Source: an uncultured OCS116 cluster bacterium
GTDB taxonomy: Bacteria; Pseudomonadota; Alphaproteobacteria; Rhizobiales; TMED25
Length of the DNA: 34,982 bases
Direction: 5' to 3'
Assembly (NCBI GenBank): GCA_902538185.1
Contig: CACBED010000004.1
Coordinates: forward strand, 1 to 34,982
The notes under the pieces: model-generated
Told to the model about the DNA's origin: nothing
Databases searched by the model: none
Seen by the model: only the letters and a program-made list of their open reading frames with translations
Part shown: positions 8,330 to 17,485 of the stretch, piece by piece
Layout: every line of letters begins with the position of its first letter
Position numbering within the stretch: position 1 is the stretch's first letter
Translations under genes and position numbers: made by a program

Positions 8330-8651
8330 TAAAAAAGCTACATTTAATATTGGGCAAATAGTAAAACATAAATATTATCCATTTAGGGGTGTTGTGTTTG
8401 ATATAGATCCAGAATATGCAAATACTGAAGAATACCTTATGTCAATACCTCAAAAAATTAGGCCAACTAAAGATCAACCATTTTATCACCTGTTAGCAGA
8501 AAATAGTGAAACGGAGTATATTGCCTATGTATCCGAGCAAAATCTTGAATTAGATGACTCAGATGAACCGATTACCCATGATGAGTTGTATAATTTTTTT
8601 GATGAATATGTTGATGGAAGTTATAAATCAATAAAAAATCTTAAACACTAA
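8319..8651 (+). CDS. hspQ: HspQ / YccV-like hemimethylated-DNA-binding family protein
   Basis: This 110-residue protein starts the family fold with FNIGQIVKHKYYPFRGVVFDIDPEY, followed by the hallmark PFYHLLAE and the region ending YVSEQNLELDDSDEPITHDE. HspQ binds hemimethylated DNA in vitro and acts as a specificity-enhancing factor for the Lon protease. Length matches the family (about 105-115). The ATG lies inside the end of the acyltransferase gene, so translation is probably coupled to it. Its stop overlaps the end of the convergent ialB-like gene by four bases. Confidence 0.88.
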   Translation: MKNSKKATFNIGQIVKHKYYPFRGVVFDIDPEYANTEEYLMSIPQKIRPTKDQPFYHLLAENSETEYIAYVSEQNLELDDSDEPITHDELYNFFDEYVDGSYKSIKNLKH

Positions 8652-9139
8652 TTTAATTTATTATAAGCCTTCGTAAAGCCAATAAGAGAGACTGAAGCAT
8701 CTATTGCTTTACCGTTGACAGACGTGAACCTCATCTTAATTACATTACCATCCTTCAACTGTTGTATGGTTGTGTTATCAATTTCCAGAAGACCTTGGCA
8801 TCCCTGCACGTTATAACATGCGTTATAAGGCATTGAATTTGTTTGATAATCATCAATTTGATATAGAACCCCACTTTGTATTTTAACGCCGAGCGGAGCA
8901 TGAATAAATAATTTCTTTTGCTCGCCATTAAGCTCTACAACTCCAACACGTGAGAACCATACAGTTTGATCTCCGTAATCCATATTCTGCCCATAGCTTA
9001 TTTGACAAATAGTGTTGGCATCTTTGGTTTCACAAATCTTATCCCATGCAGGTTTATTATCGTGATTATCAGCATATGCAGTTGACATAACAAATAAAAA
9101 AACAAAAAATGATATTATGTATTTATCTATATGTGACAT
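8648..9139 (-). CDS. Invasion-associated locus B (IalB) family periplasmic protein
   Basis: From the ATG at 9139 the protein is 163 residues. It has a signal peptide ending near STAYADN, then the IalB fold: WDKICETKDANTICQISYG, VGVVELNGEQKKLFIHAPLGV and CYNVQGCQGLLEID with paired cysteines, then MRFTSVNGKAIDASVSLIGFTKAY. IalB proteins are widespread secreted alphaproteobacterial proteins named from Bartonella; the biochemical role is not settled. An in-frame TTG at 9151 would add four residues and is less likely, since the ATG is directly followed by the signal sequence. It ends in a four-base overlap with hspQ. Confidence 0.82.
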   Translation of the reverse strand: MSHIDKYIISFFVFLFVMSTAYADNHDNKPAWDKICETKDANTICQISYGQNMDYGDQTVWFSRVGVVELNGEQKKLFIHAPLGVKIQSGVLYQIDDYQTNSMPYNACYNVQGCQGLLEIDNTTIQQLKDGNVIKMRFTSVNGKAIDASVSLIGFTKAYNKLN

Positions 9140-9198
9140 TATAAGGTTCAAACAATTTTAAAATGCGTCATTACAATTGAAATAATAACAGATTTTAT

Positions 9199-11007
9199 AT
9201 GACATTAAACATAAAAATTAAAACATGGTTCATGCTTCTGATCATCCTTTTGGCTATTGAATCAGCAACCATTGTTTCTGCTACTGAAATTTATGAACAA
9301 AATTCCATATCAATGCACGGGGAGCCAACTCTTAGCTCTGGGTTCGATAGTTATCAACATGCGAATATAAACGCAACGAAAGGAGGTACGTTAAGGCTAG
9401 CTTCCTTGGGGACTTATGACTCAATGAATCCCTTCATTGTTAAAGGAAGGACTGCATATGGTATTAAAAATTATATATTTGAAAGTCTGTTATCTCGAAA
9501 TTATTCTGAACCTTTTTCATTATATAGTCAAATTGCTGAGAAAATCATATATCCTGAAGATCGTAAATGGATCGAATTTCATATAAATGATCAAGCTCAT
9601 TTCTCCGATGGCAATAAAATTAACCCTTCTGATGTGCTTTTTTCCTTCAACCAGTTAAGAGAATTTGGAAGACCTAATCATCGAAATTATTACTCAAGAG
9701 TGAAGAAGGCGAGCATAACTTCTGACAATAGCATAAAGTTTACAATCAATGATAATGATGATGACAGAGAATTAATCCTAATTCTGGGCTTAATGCCTAT
9801 TCTGCCTGAGCATATTTATGGTAATGGACGATTTTTGGAAGCAAATCTAGACATACCAATTGGATCAGGTCCTTATACGGTTCGCAAAATAGATCAAGGT
9901 AAAAATATCACTTATATAAAAGATCCTAATTATTGGGCGCAGGATCTAAATATAAACAAGGGTATGAATAATTTTGAAAAAATTTCTATCGACTATTATC
10001 TCGATGATAATTCAAGATTTGAGGCTTTTAAAGCCGGTCTTTTTGACCTTTACCAGGTATGGGATCCAACAAGATGGAACAATTTAAAATCTGAAAAGAA
10101 GGTGATAAATGGTGATATAAACCTTTTGAATATTTCGAAAAAGACGCCTGCTGGAATGCTTGGCTTGGCTATGAATACAAGAAAAGAGAAGCTATCAAAT
10201 ATAAATATCCGGTCTGCACTATCTTCACTCTTTGATTTTGAATGGATAAATAAAAATCTTTATCATGGCCTGTATAATAGGACTTTAGGTTTTTACGATA
10301 ATTCATATTTATCCTCTGTAAACACGCCTATTTCCCCACTCGAGGCAAGCCTTATGGGTGAAAGCGCAGTCAATATATATAATACAAACTATGCTAATTT
10401 TGAGTTATTAAGTAAGAAGAATATGAGAGATAAGTTGCAAGATGCCCTAAAAATCTTTCAGTCTAATGGCTATATTTTAGAAAATTCAAAGCTTATTGAT
10501 GCAAAAACACAAGAACCATTTGTTATTGAATTTTTAATATCCGATAAAAGACAGGAAAAATACGCCCTTAATTATAAGAAAAATCTTGAGAGAATTGGTA
10601 TTGAACTGATTATCACGATGGTGGACTCTACACAGTACCAAAAAAGGAAGCAAAACTTTGACTTTGATATAATTGAGCATTTTTGGTACGCATCGCTATC
10701 GCCTGGTAATGAGCAATACTTTTATTGGGGGAGTAAAAGTGCAGACGACATAGGAAGCAGAAACTATGCAGGAATCAAAGATCAAAATATTGATAAAATG
10801 ATAGATAATTTGATCGCTAGTAAAAAGAAAGAGGATTTTATTGCAGCGGCTAAGTCACTAGATAGGCTATTGATTTCAGGTCATTACATCATACCTCTAT
10901 TTCACTGGCCACACCAGTGGGTTGCAACAAGCAATCGAGTGAAGCAGCCAGCAACATTATCACTTGATGGTTACAAGATTAATAGCTGGTCTATTAATGC
11001 TGAGTGA
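9199..11007 (+). CDS. YejA-like periplasmic peptide-binding protein (SBP family 5)
   Basis: This 602-residue protein has a signal peptide (cleavage about residue 28, IVSATE). The family-5 solute-binding fold closely follows E. coli YejA: the mature start ISMHGEPTLSSGFDSYQHAN, the block KGGTLRLASLGTYDSMNPF, SPYxLI-type variant FSLYSQIAEKI and the SGPYTVRKID / DPNYWAQDLNINKG region. It should capture oligopeptides or similar solutes for an ABC importer. The expected yejB, yejE and yejF transporter genes are not next to it, so it is an orphan here. Its last 14 bases overlap the end of the convergent mfd gene. Confidence 0.88.
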   Translation: MTLNIKIKTWFMLLIILLAIESATIVSATEIYEQNSISMHGEPTLSSGFDSYQHANINATKGGTLRLASLGTYDSMNPFIVKGRTAYGIKNYIFESLLSRNYSEPFSLYSQIAEKIIYPEDRKWIEFHINDQAHFSDGNKINPSDVLFSFNQLREFGRPNHRNYYSRVKKASITSDNSIKFTINDNDDDRELILILGLMPILPEHIYGNGRFLEANLDIPIGSGPYTVRKIDQGKNITYIKDPNYWAQDLNINKGMNNFEKISIDYYLDDNSRFEAFKAGLFDLYQVWDPTRWNNLKSEKKVINGDINLLNISKKTPAGMLGLAMNTRKEKLSNINIRSALSSLFDFEWINKNLYHGLYNRTLGFYDNSYLSSVNTPISPLEASLMGESAVNIYNTNYANFELLSKKNMRDKLQDALKIFQSNGYILENSKLIDAKTQEPFVIEFLISDKRQEKYALNYKKNLERIGIELIITMVDSTQYQKRKQNFDFDIIEHFWYASLSPGNEQYFYWGSKSADDIGSRNYAGIKDQNIDKMIDNLIASKKKEDFIAAAKSLDRLLISGHYIIPLFHWPHQWVATSNRVKQPATLSLDGYKINSWSINAE

Positions 11008-14000
11008 TAAATTTTCCTAAGCTATCAATTATATCCATCGCTGACTCTGACTCAGGAGTTTCTTTATCAAAACATCTTACAAATAGAAGATTATTCTTTT
11101 TTATTTGTGCAAAGCTATGATTATTCTTAATCCAAACAAATAAGTTGTTTTGCTCAGTAAAATATTTTTCATTGAAGGATATGTTGACTCCCGCTTTGGT
11201 GAACTCAACTTTGCTTATATTTAGGTTTTTGCATTTTAATTTGAGAGATAAAATCATCAATAGCTCACTTACCTCTTTTGGTAATATACCAAATCTATCT
11301 ATTAGCTCACCCCTCATGTCATCAAGTTCGTTTTGTTGTCGAGACTCTGAAAGTCTTCGATATATGCTCATTCTAACTTTTATGTCATTTATATAATCTT
11401 CTGGAATATAATATGAATTATTTGTTTTAATGATGGGTGACCAATCCTTTTCTTCTGATGGTCTATGTTTAATATTATTAATTTCATCCTCCAGCATTGA
11501 GTTAAAAAGCTCGATACCAACATCTCTTATATGACCTGATTGCTTGCTACCTAATAAATTACCAGCACCGCGTATATCCAAATCGTGAGAAGCAAGTATG
11601 AAGCCCATACCTAAACTATCTAAATTTTGTAAAATTTGGAGCCTTGCTAGTGCATTCCTTGTCATATTACGACGTGGCAGTGTTATGTACGCTGATGATT
11701 GAATTTTTGAACGGCCCACCCTACCCCTTATTTGATATATTTGGGATAAACCAAAATTGTGTGAGTTTGTAATTATGATCGTGTTTGCATTTGGTATATC
11801 AAGACCAGATTGCACTATGGAAGTTGCAATTATCAAGTCATATTTATTTTCGTAAAAATCATCCATAATCCTCCTCATTTCATGATTCTTTAGTTTCCCG
11901 TGAGCAATTACATATTTTATCTCTGGAATATTTTTTTTGACAAAGTCTTCGATCTTTGAGATATCTTTTATCTTTGGGCATATTATAAACGATTGACCAT
12001 TTCTTTCTTTTTCCTTTAGAATAGCTCCCCTTACTAATGATGGCTCAAAGTAATTAACCGTTGTTCTTATTGGTAACCTGCCTTCTGGCGGACTAAAAAT
12101 TAATGACATATCACGTATTCCATGGAGGGAAAGCTGTAAACTTCGTGGTATTGGAGTCGCAGACATTGATAATATGTGTGCCCTTAGAGAGTGCTTCTTG
12201 AGATATTCTTTCTGTTTGACGCCAAAATTTTGTTCTTCGTCAATTACAATTAATCCTAAATTTTTAAATTTAATGTCATCGCTTAATAGTGCATGAGTGC
12301 CAATAATTATGTCCGTTTTTCCATTTCGTATATTTTCCAAAATTTCATTACGTCTCATTTTAGAGTCAAACCTACTTAAGCAATCAATATTTACTGAAAA
12401 TTTCCTAAACCTATCATTGAAGCTTTCAAAATGTTGTCTAGCAAGTAATGTCGTTGGTACTAATATTATTACTTGATATCCACTCGATACAGATAGAAAA
12501 GCAGCCCTAAGTGAGAGCTCTGTTTTTCCAAAACCAACATCGCCGCATATTAGCCTGTCCATTGGAACACCCTTCTTTAGGTCATCTATAATATCTTTCT
12601 CCGCTTTTTCCTGATCATCTGTTTCAGAGTATGGAAAGTGGGATATAAATTCATTATACCTGCTATCTGGAGTTATAATTGGAGCGGTTGACATTTTTCT
12701 TTTTGCTTCGAGATTTATCAATTCAAAGGCTATTTCTTTTATTCTATCTTTTGCCTTAGCTTTTCTATACTGCCAACTCGCCGCACCTAATTTATCAAGC
12801 TCGATATTATCATTATTAGAATGAGAATATAATGATAGCAAATCAATATTCTCGACAGGAAGATGAACCTTATCATTACCCCTATATTTCAACTCTAGGC
12901 AATCATACGTAACTGAATTTGTTGTAATTTTTTTTAAACTTTCAAATTTACCAATTCCATAATCTCTATGAACAATAAAATCTCCTACATTAAGTGAGGT
13001 AATTTCTTTGAGGTAATTTATAGATTTCTTTTTATTTTGATTTTTTATAATGCTCTTAATATTGAATATTTTATCATACGATAGGTAGAGACAATCCTTG
13101 GTAATAATATTTCCCACTTCAATTTTATTTGTTATGTATATTTTATTGTTTCCATGAATTTCATCCTGGTTATCTATTATTTTTACTTCCTCAAATTTTG
13201 GGAAAATACTTGTAATATAGGATGCTGCATTTTTTGTATTTTGCGCAGTAACTAGAATTGGGAATTTATTTTGGTGCCTGCTGATTATGCTCACAATATT
13301 TTCTTGTTTTTTTTCAATACCAACATTTCCCACAAGATCACTATCATCTATTGAGTCAATGCTTGCATCAAAAAAATCATAGCTTTCAATATTATTAAAA
13401 TTTGGATTTTGTGATGTTGATAGAACAAGAATTTTATTTTTTAATATTTTATTTAACTCACCTGTACCCACGTAAAGTTCATTTGGTTTTAATGGCTTCA
13501 TCATATCCTTAACAAAATCATCGCCTTCATTCAAAGTTAATTTATATGCATAAACCTCACCAATGCTTTTCATAGCTAGATCTGCTTCAAACGTAGCAGT
13601 CTCAGAAATAGCAATTCGCGAATTTGGAATAGCGGAAGTAATCGTATCTAGTTTTTTAAAAAAAAGTGGCAAATATTGCTCTAAACCATTTAGTCTCAGT
13701 CCTGATGTAACGCTCTCATATATGTAGTCTTTTTCCTTTCTCTTAAAGTTATGGATATACGAACGTCGAAAATTATTAATATTATCCTCAAAGAAGTATA
13801 TCTCTGAGAATGGGAATATATTTATAGTTTTTGCAGACTTAATTGTTTTTTGATTTTGAAAATCGAAATATCGAATCGAGTCAATGCTATCACCAAAAAA
13901 ATCTAATCTAATGGGGTAGTTGTAATTAGGGCTAAATAGGTCAACAATACCACCCCGATTTGCATATGTCCCAACCTCAATAACATTATCAACCTTTTCA

Positions 14001-14440
14001 TATCCTATTTTCTCAATATGTTCTATAAGATCTGAGTATACTACATTTTCACCGATCTCAACCTTTCGTTCCTTATATATGTCAAAATCTTGAATCCTTT
14101 GCAATAGACAGTTTATGGTTGTTATGAGTATAAATTTATAATTATTCTTTATGTACTTTTTAAGTTTTATGATGTTATTTATTCGTGAAGCTTTAATAGA
14201 CCTTGATGGACCAAAATTGTCATAAAAGGGACAATCCCACTCGCTTAATTTTATAACTTTTACAGTCTTATTGATAAATTTTATTGATGAGTAACACTGA
14301 TTAATTTCATCATTAGAACTAACGACATAAATTAAATTTTCATCGTTATTTTGGTGATATTGCAAGAGGGCTAGCGTTTGAGAGCTTTGTGGCGTGCCTT
14401 TTATGCAAATATTTTTATGCAATTCATCAGCTGAGAACAT
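10994..14440 (-). CDS. mfd: Transcription-repair coupling factor Mfd
   Basis: This full-length 1148-residue protein has the expected domain order. A UvrB-like N-terminal module runs to about residue 260. The RNA-polymerase-interacting CarD/RID domain is at about 484-540 (GDFIVHRDYGIGKFESL, VHLPVENIDLL). RecG-like translocase motifs follow: Walker A GDVGFGKT at 633-640, DEEQ at 734-737, SATPIPR from about 760, and QIRGRVGR at 903-910. A C-terminal regulatory D7 domain closes it. Mfd pushes stalled RNA polymerase off damaged templates and recruits UvrA. It is translated from within the end of sdhE (14-base overlap) and ends overlapping the peptide-binding protein gene. Confidence 0.98.
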   Translation of the reverse strand: MFSADELHKNICIKGTPQSSQTLALLQYHQNNDENLIYVVSSNDEINQCYSSIKFINKTVKVIKLSEWDCPFYDNFGPSRSIKASRINNIIKLKKYIKNNYKFILITTINCLLQRIQDFDIYKERKVEIGENVVYSDLIEHIEKIGYEKVDNVIEVGTYANRGGIVDLFSPNYNYPIRLDFFGDSIDSIRYFDFQNQKTIKSAKTINIFPFSEIYFFEDNINNFRRSYIHNFKRKEKDYIYESVTSGLRLNGLEQYLPLFFKKLDTITSAIPNSRIAISETATFEADLAMKSIGEVYAYKLTLNEGDDFVKDMMKPLKPNELYVGTGELNKILKNKILVLSTSQNPNFNNIESYDFFDASIDSIDDSDLVGNVGIEKKQENIVSIISRHQNKFPILVTAQNTKNAASYITSIFPKFEEVKIIDNQDEIHGNNKIYITNKIEVGNIITKDCLYLSYDKIFNIKSIIKNQNKKKSINYLKEITSLNVGDFIVHRDYGIGKFESLKKITTNSVTYDCLELKYRGNDKVHLPVENIDLLSLYSHSNNDNIELDKLGAASWQYRKAKAKDRIKEIAFELINLEAKRKMSTAPIITPDSRYNEFISHFPYSETDDQEKAEKDIIDDLKKGVPMDRLICGDVGFGKTELSLRAAFLSVSSGYQVIILVPTTLLARQHFESFNDRFRKFSVNIDCLSRFDSKMRRNEILENIRNGKTDIIIGTHALLSDDIKFKNLGLIVIDEEQNFGVKQKEYLKKHSLRAHILSMSATPIPRSLQLSLHGIRDMSLIFSPPEGRLPIRTTVNYFEPSLVRGAILKEKERNGQSFIICPKIKDISKIEDFVKKNIPEIKYVIAHGKLKNHEMRRIMDDFYENKYDLIIATSIVQSGLDIPNANTIIITNSHNFGLSQIYQIRGRVGRSKIQSSAYITLPRRNMTRNALARLQILQNLDSLGMGFILASHDLDIRGAGNLLGSKQSGHIRDVGIELFNSMLEDEINNIKHRPSEEKDWSPIIKTNNSYYIPEDYINDIKVRMSIYRRLSESRQQNELDDMRGELIDRFGILPKEVSELLMILSLKLKCKNLNISKVEFTKAGVNISFNEKYFTEQNNLFVWIKNNHSFAQIKKNNLLFVRCFDKETPESESAMDIIDSLGKFITQH

Positions 14441-14699
14441 TAATTTGATTAACTTTAAGATATTCTCTAATTTTAATTATAATATCATTTAAAGACTTAT
14501 CACTTGGAACTTCAAACTTAACAATCCATTTATAGATGTCGGGGTCTTCTGAATGTAATAGCGCTTCAAACTCAGTTATCTCATCTTCTGACATTTGGTT
14601 AATATTATCTGAAATAAAATTACCAAGTATGAGGTCCAATTCTTTTGTGCCCCTGTGCCAAGATCTGTAGATTAGTCTATTTTGAAATTCGTTTTTCAT
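14427..14699 (-). CDS. sdhE: SdhE/SDHAF2 succinate dehydrogenase flavinylation factor
   Basis: This 90-residue soluble protein has the diagnostic RGxxE flavinylation motif as RGTKELDLILGNF (R16-G17-x-x-E20), followed by ALLHSEDPDIYKWI, the usual second conserved block. SdhE assists covalent attachment of FAD to the succinate dehydrogenase flavoprotein. It is the upstream partner of mfd, overlapping it by 14 bases, and diverges from recG across a 67-base AT-rich promoter region. Confidence 0.93.
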   Translation of the reverse strand: MKNEFQNRLIYRSWHRGTKELDLILGNFISDNINQMSEDEITEFEALLHSEDPDIYKWIVKFEVPSDKSLNDIIIKIREYLKVNQINVLS

Positions 14700-14766
14700 A
14701 AAAATTAAAATAATATTAGCGTACTTAATAAATTATGTCTCATTTGCAAAAATTACAATTTTTATT
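14700..14766. promoter_or_regulatory. Divergent sdhE-mfd / recG intergenic region with A/T palindrome
   Basis: All transcription signals for the two divergent repair units must fit in this 67-base gap. It contains a perfect short inverted repeat, AAAAATT-AC-AATTTTT (14748-14763), ending three bases before the recG start and replacing any Shine-Dalgarno. The repeat is purely A/T, so chance is a real possibility. No confident -35/-10 pair is visible. Confidence 0.3.
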
Positions 14767-16854
14767 ATGGAAAATCATGCAATTAATGGATTATTCACAG
14801 ACTTGTCAAGCATCAAAGGCGTTGGCGAACAAAGCTATTATAAATACTGTAGATTACTAGGAAAAGAGAGAGTTCGCATAATTGACTTATTGTGGCATTT
14901 TCCAAATAAGATAGTCCAGAGGAATAATATAACTAAAATTAGAGATCTCCAGGATGGTGTGACTCAAACAGTTTGCGGTAAAATAGAGAAACACAAGAAG
15001 GGCTTCAGAAACGTGCCTCATCAATTTGACATTTATGATGGAACTGGAATCCTAAACCTTATTTACTTTAAGTTACCGTTTTATATGGAGTCAAAGTTAA
15101 AAGTTGGGGATACAAAGTATATTTCAGGTAAAGTAAAAGAGATTGGTTCAAAGAAACAAATCGCTCATCCGGATTTAATACTGTCATTCGATGAATTTTC
15201 AACCCAAAGAGAATTTGAGCCGCTATATTCACTGACTGCCGGTTTATCAAATAAGCAAATCATACAAACAATAGATAATATATTTAAGTTTATAGATAAA
15301 ATGGAACCCTTCATAGATTGGCACAGTGAGTCTTTTCTGTGTGAAAATGGTTGGAAGGGCATTATTGAGACCTTTAAAGACATTCACATACCGAATAAAG
15401 ATTATTTTAATGCCACCGCTACTGAAAACCCAACAAAAAGACTAGCCTACGATGAAGTGCTGATAAATCAGATTAAAATTGAACATATTAGAAGACTGCG
15501 AATGAAATCGAATGGTATAGAGATGTCCAGTGAAAATCCAATTATTGATAAATTAAAAAGTGCGCTTCCTTTTAAGCTTTCGGAGTCTCAAAATAAAGCG
15601 ATTAGTCGAATATATGCTGATATGTCAAAACCAAATCAAATGATAAGACTCTTGCAAGGTGATGTTGGCAGCGGTAAAACAATGGTATCTTTTTTCTCAG
15701 GGTTGAAATGTATTTTTTCGGGTCACCAATTCGCGCTAATGTCACCTACAGAAATACTTGCGAAACAGCATTACGAGAATTTTAAAAAATTTGTACTGGG
15801 TTCGAATGTCAAATGTTGCCTATTAACCTCAAGTACGACTGCAGATGATCGAAAAGTTATATTAGAAGAAATTAGTAATGGTAATATACACGCTATTATT
15901 GGAACACACTCGCTATTCCAGGAGAATATTACGTATAGTAGCCTTGGTTTGGTAGTAATTGATGAGCAACACAGATTTGGACTTCACCAAAGACTATCTT
16001 TGCAGAGAAAATCGGTAGCAGGTAAAGCTGATTTATTATTGATGACTGCAACACCCATACCAAGAACGCTAATACAAATAAAATACGGTGATATTGACTT
16101 ATCTGAGCTTGAAAGCCTTCCCAATAAGAAAGAGATCAAAACTACCATCATATCCATATCAAAAGTCGCAACGATTATAGATAGGCTTAACAATATCTGT
16201 AATAGCAAAAATAAAGTTTTTTGGGTATGCCCCCAGATTCAATCTAACGAGAGTAACAACATGTCAGTCAACGATCGCTATGATTTTTTAAAGCATAATA
16301 TGAAGCACGACATTTCAATTATTCATGGAAAGATGACTGAGAAAGATCGTGATATTCAAATGAATGACTTTCTTGAAGACAGGACCAATATACTTGTAGC
16401 AACATCGGTTATTGAAGTTGGTATTGATATTAAAGCTGCAAATATTATTGTAATTGAAAATGCAAATAATTTTGGTTTGAGCCAAATCCATCAATTAAGA
16501 GGCCGTGTTGGGAGAAATGATCAAGAAGCATGGTGCGTATTATTGCATGATAACACTCTCAATGAAGTTTCTAAAAATCGTCTAAAAATTATAAGAGAAA
16601 GTAGTGATGGATATCAAATTGCAAAAGAGGATATGCTAATACGTGGCTATGGTGATATATTTGGTTTTAGGCAATCCGGGTTTAGAGATTTTAAGGTATT
16701 AAATGAAAATCTAATTAGTGAAATTGGTAAGAAAGCTGAAGATGATAGCAAGGGCATTCTTGATGGAATATTGAACAATGCGGAACAGAGATCAAGATAC
16801 AAAAGGTTATTTGATTTCTACGAAGCGCACGAATATAAATATATAATAAGTTAG
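14767..16854 (+). CDS. recG: ATP-dependent DNA helicase RecG
   Basis: This 695-residue protein is standard RecG length. An N-terminal helix-hairpin-like start (LSSIKGVGEQSYYKYCRLLG) and an OB-fold wedge domain (about 60-140) are followed by helicase motifs. Walker A is GDVGSGKT (298-305), DEQH is at 399-402, then MTATPIPRT, and HQLRGRVGRN with the downstream GYGDIFGFRQSG TRG-type segment. RecG remodels stalled replication forks and Holliday junctions. It diverges from sdhE-mfd and ends four bases before the convergent DUF502 gene. Confidence 0.97.
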   Translation: MENHAINGLFTDLSSIKGVGEQSYYKYCRLLGKERVRIIDLLWHFPNKIVQRNNITKIRDLQDGVTQTVCGKIEKHKKGFRNVPHQFDIYDGTGILNLIYFKLPFYMESKLKVGDTKYISGKVKEIGSKKQIAHPDLILSFDEFSTQREFEPLYSLTAGLSNKQIIQTIDNIFKFIDKMEPFIDWHSESFLCENGWKGIIETFKDIHIPNKDYFNATATENPTKRLAYDEVLINQIKIEHIRRLRMKSNGIEMSSENPIIDKLKSALPFKLSESQNKAISRIYADMSKPNQMIRLLQGDVGSGKTMVSFFSGLKCIFSGHQFALMSPTEILAKQHYENFKKFVLGSNVKCCLLTSSTTADDRKVILEEISNGNIHAIIGTHSLFQENITYSSLGLVVIDEQHRFGLHQRLSLQRKSVAGKADLLLMTATPIPRTLIQIKYGDIDLSELESLPNKKEIKTTIISISKVATIIDRLNNICNSKNKVFWVCPQIQSNESNNMSVNDRYDFLKHNMKHDISIIHGKMTEKDRDIQMNDFLEDRTNILVATSVIEVGIDIKAANIIVIENANNFGLSQIHQLRGRVGRNDQEAWCVLLHDNTLNEVSKNRLKIIRESSDGYQIAKEDMLIRGYGDIFGFRQSGFRDFKVLNENLISEIGKKAEDDSKGILDGILNNAEQRSRYKRLFDFYEAHEYKYIIS

Positions 16855-16858
16855 ATTA

Positions 16859-17470
16859 TCAATCAGGATTAACTAGACCGGCTGATATAATTAATTTTGC
16901 AGCATCCTCAACTGACATATCAAGAATCTTGACATCTTTTTCTGGTAAGAATAATAAAAAACCTGATGTTGGATTTGGAGTTGTTGGTAAAAAAACTGAT
17001 AAATACACCTCGTTATCTTTTGATATTTTTTTAAGCAGCTCACCTTTTGTATCGGTAGATACAAAGCAAACGGAATGAACACCTTTTCTAGGATATTCAA
17101 TAACAGCAGCCTTTGAGAAGTTTCTTCCATCCTCAGAAAAAACTGTCTCAAAAATTTGCTTTAAACCTTTGTATATACTTCTCAAAACAGGTGTTCTATT
17201 TAGTAATGACTCTCCAAATCTCAAAAAACCTGTACCAAGAAAATTAGCCGCAAGGAAACCAAAAAAAGTCAGAAGGATGAAGCCGATAACAAGCCCAACT
17301 CCTGGAATCGAGAATGGTAAAATATTTTCAGGCAAAAATTTATCCGGTAATAAAGGTGTAAAAATTGCATCAATTTTATTTATAAACCACCACCCAACAG
17401 CAAGAGTAATAGCAACTGGCGCCGACACCACAAGGCCGGTTAAAAAATATGAACGAATTTTCTTTACCAT
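16859..17470 (-). CDS. DUF502 family inner-membrane protein
   Basis: This 203-residue protein has two hydrophobic segments. The first is near the N-terminus (RSYFLTGLVVSAPVAITLAVGWWFI) and the second spans about 52-75 (PGVGLVIGFILLTFFGFLAAN). A cytosolic or periplasmic C-terminal domain contains the family pattern VLRSIYKGLKQIFETV and TTPNPTSGFLLFLPEKDV. This is the DUF502 pattern; the function is not established. Its place beside recG is a recurring arrangement in Alphaproteobacteria, as I recall. The TPR/SPOR gene lies 15 bases upstream on the same strand, so they are probably one transcript. Confidence 0.9.
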   Translation of the reverse strand: MVKKIRSYFLTGLVVSAPVAITLAVGWWFINKIDAIFTPLLPDKFLPENILPFSIPGVGLVIGFILLTFFGFLAANFLGTGFLRFGESLLNRTPVLRSIYKGLKQIFETVFSEDGRNFSKAAVIEYPRKGVHSVCFVSTDTKGELLKKISKDNEVYLSVFLPTTPNPTSGFLLFLPEKDVKILDMSVEDAAKLIISAGLVNPD

Positions 17471-17485
17471 TATCTACAACCTAAC

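Noticed and set aside
14748-14763. A/T-only inverted repeat before recG considered as an operator
   Set aside because: Palindromes of A and T arise easily in such AT-rich spacers. Kept only as a note on the intergenic region.
15068-15383. Minus-strand frames inside recG
   Set aside because: These are antisense to conserved RecG sequence, with no signal or motif.
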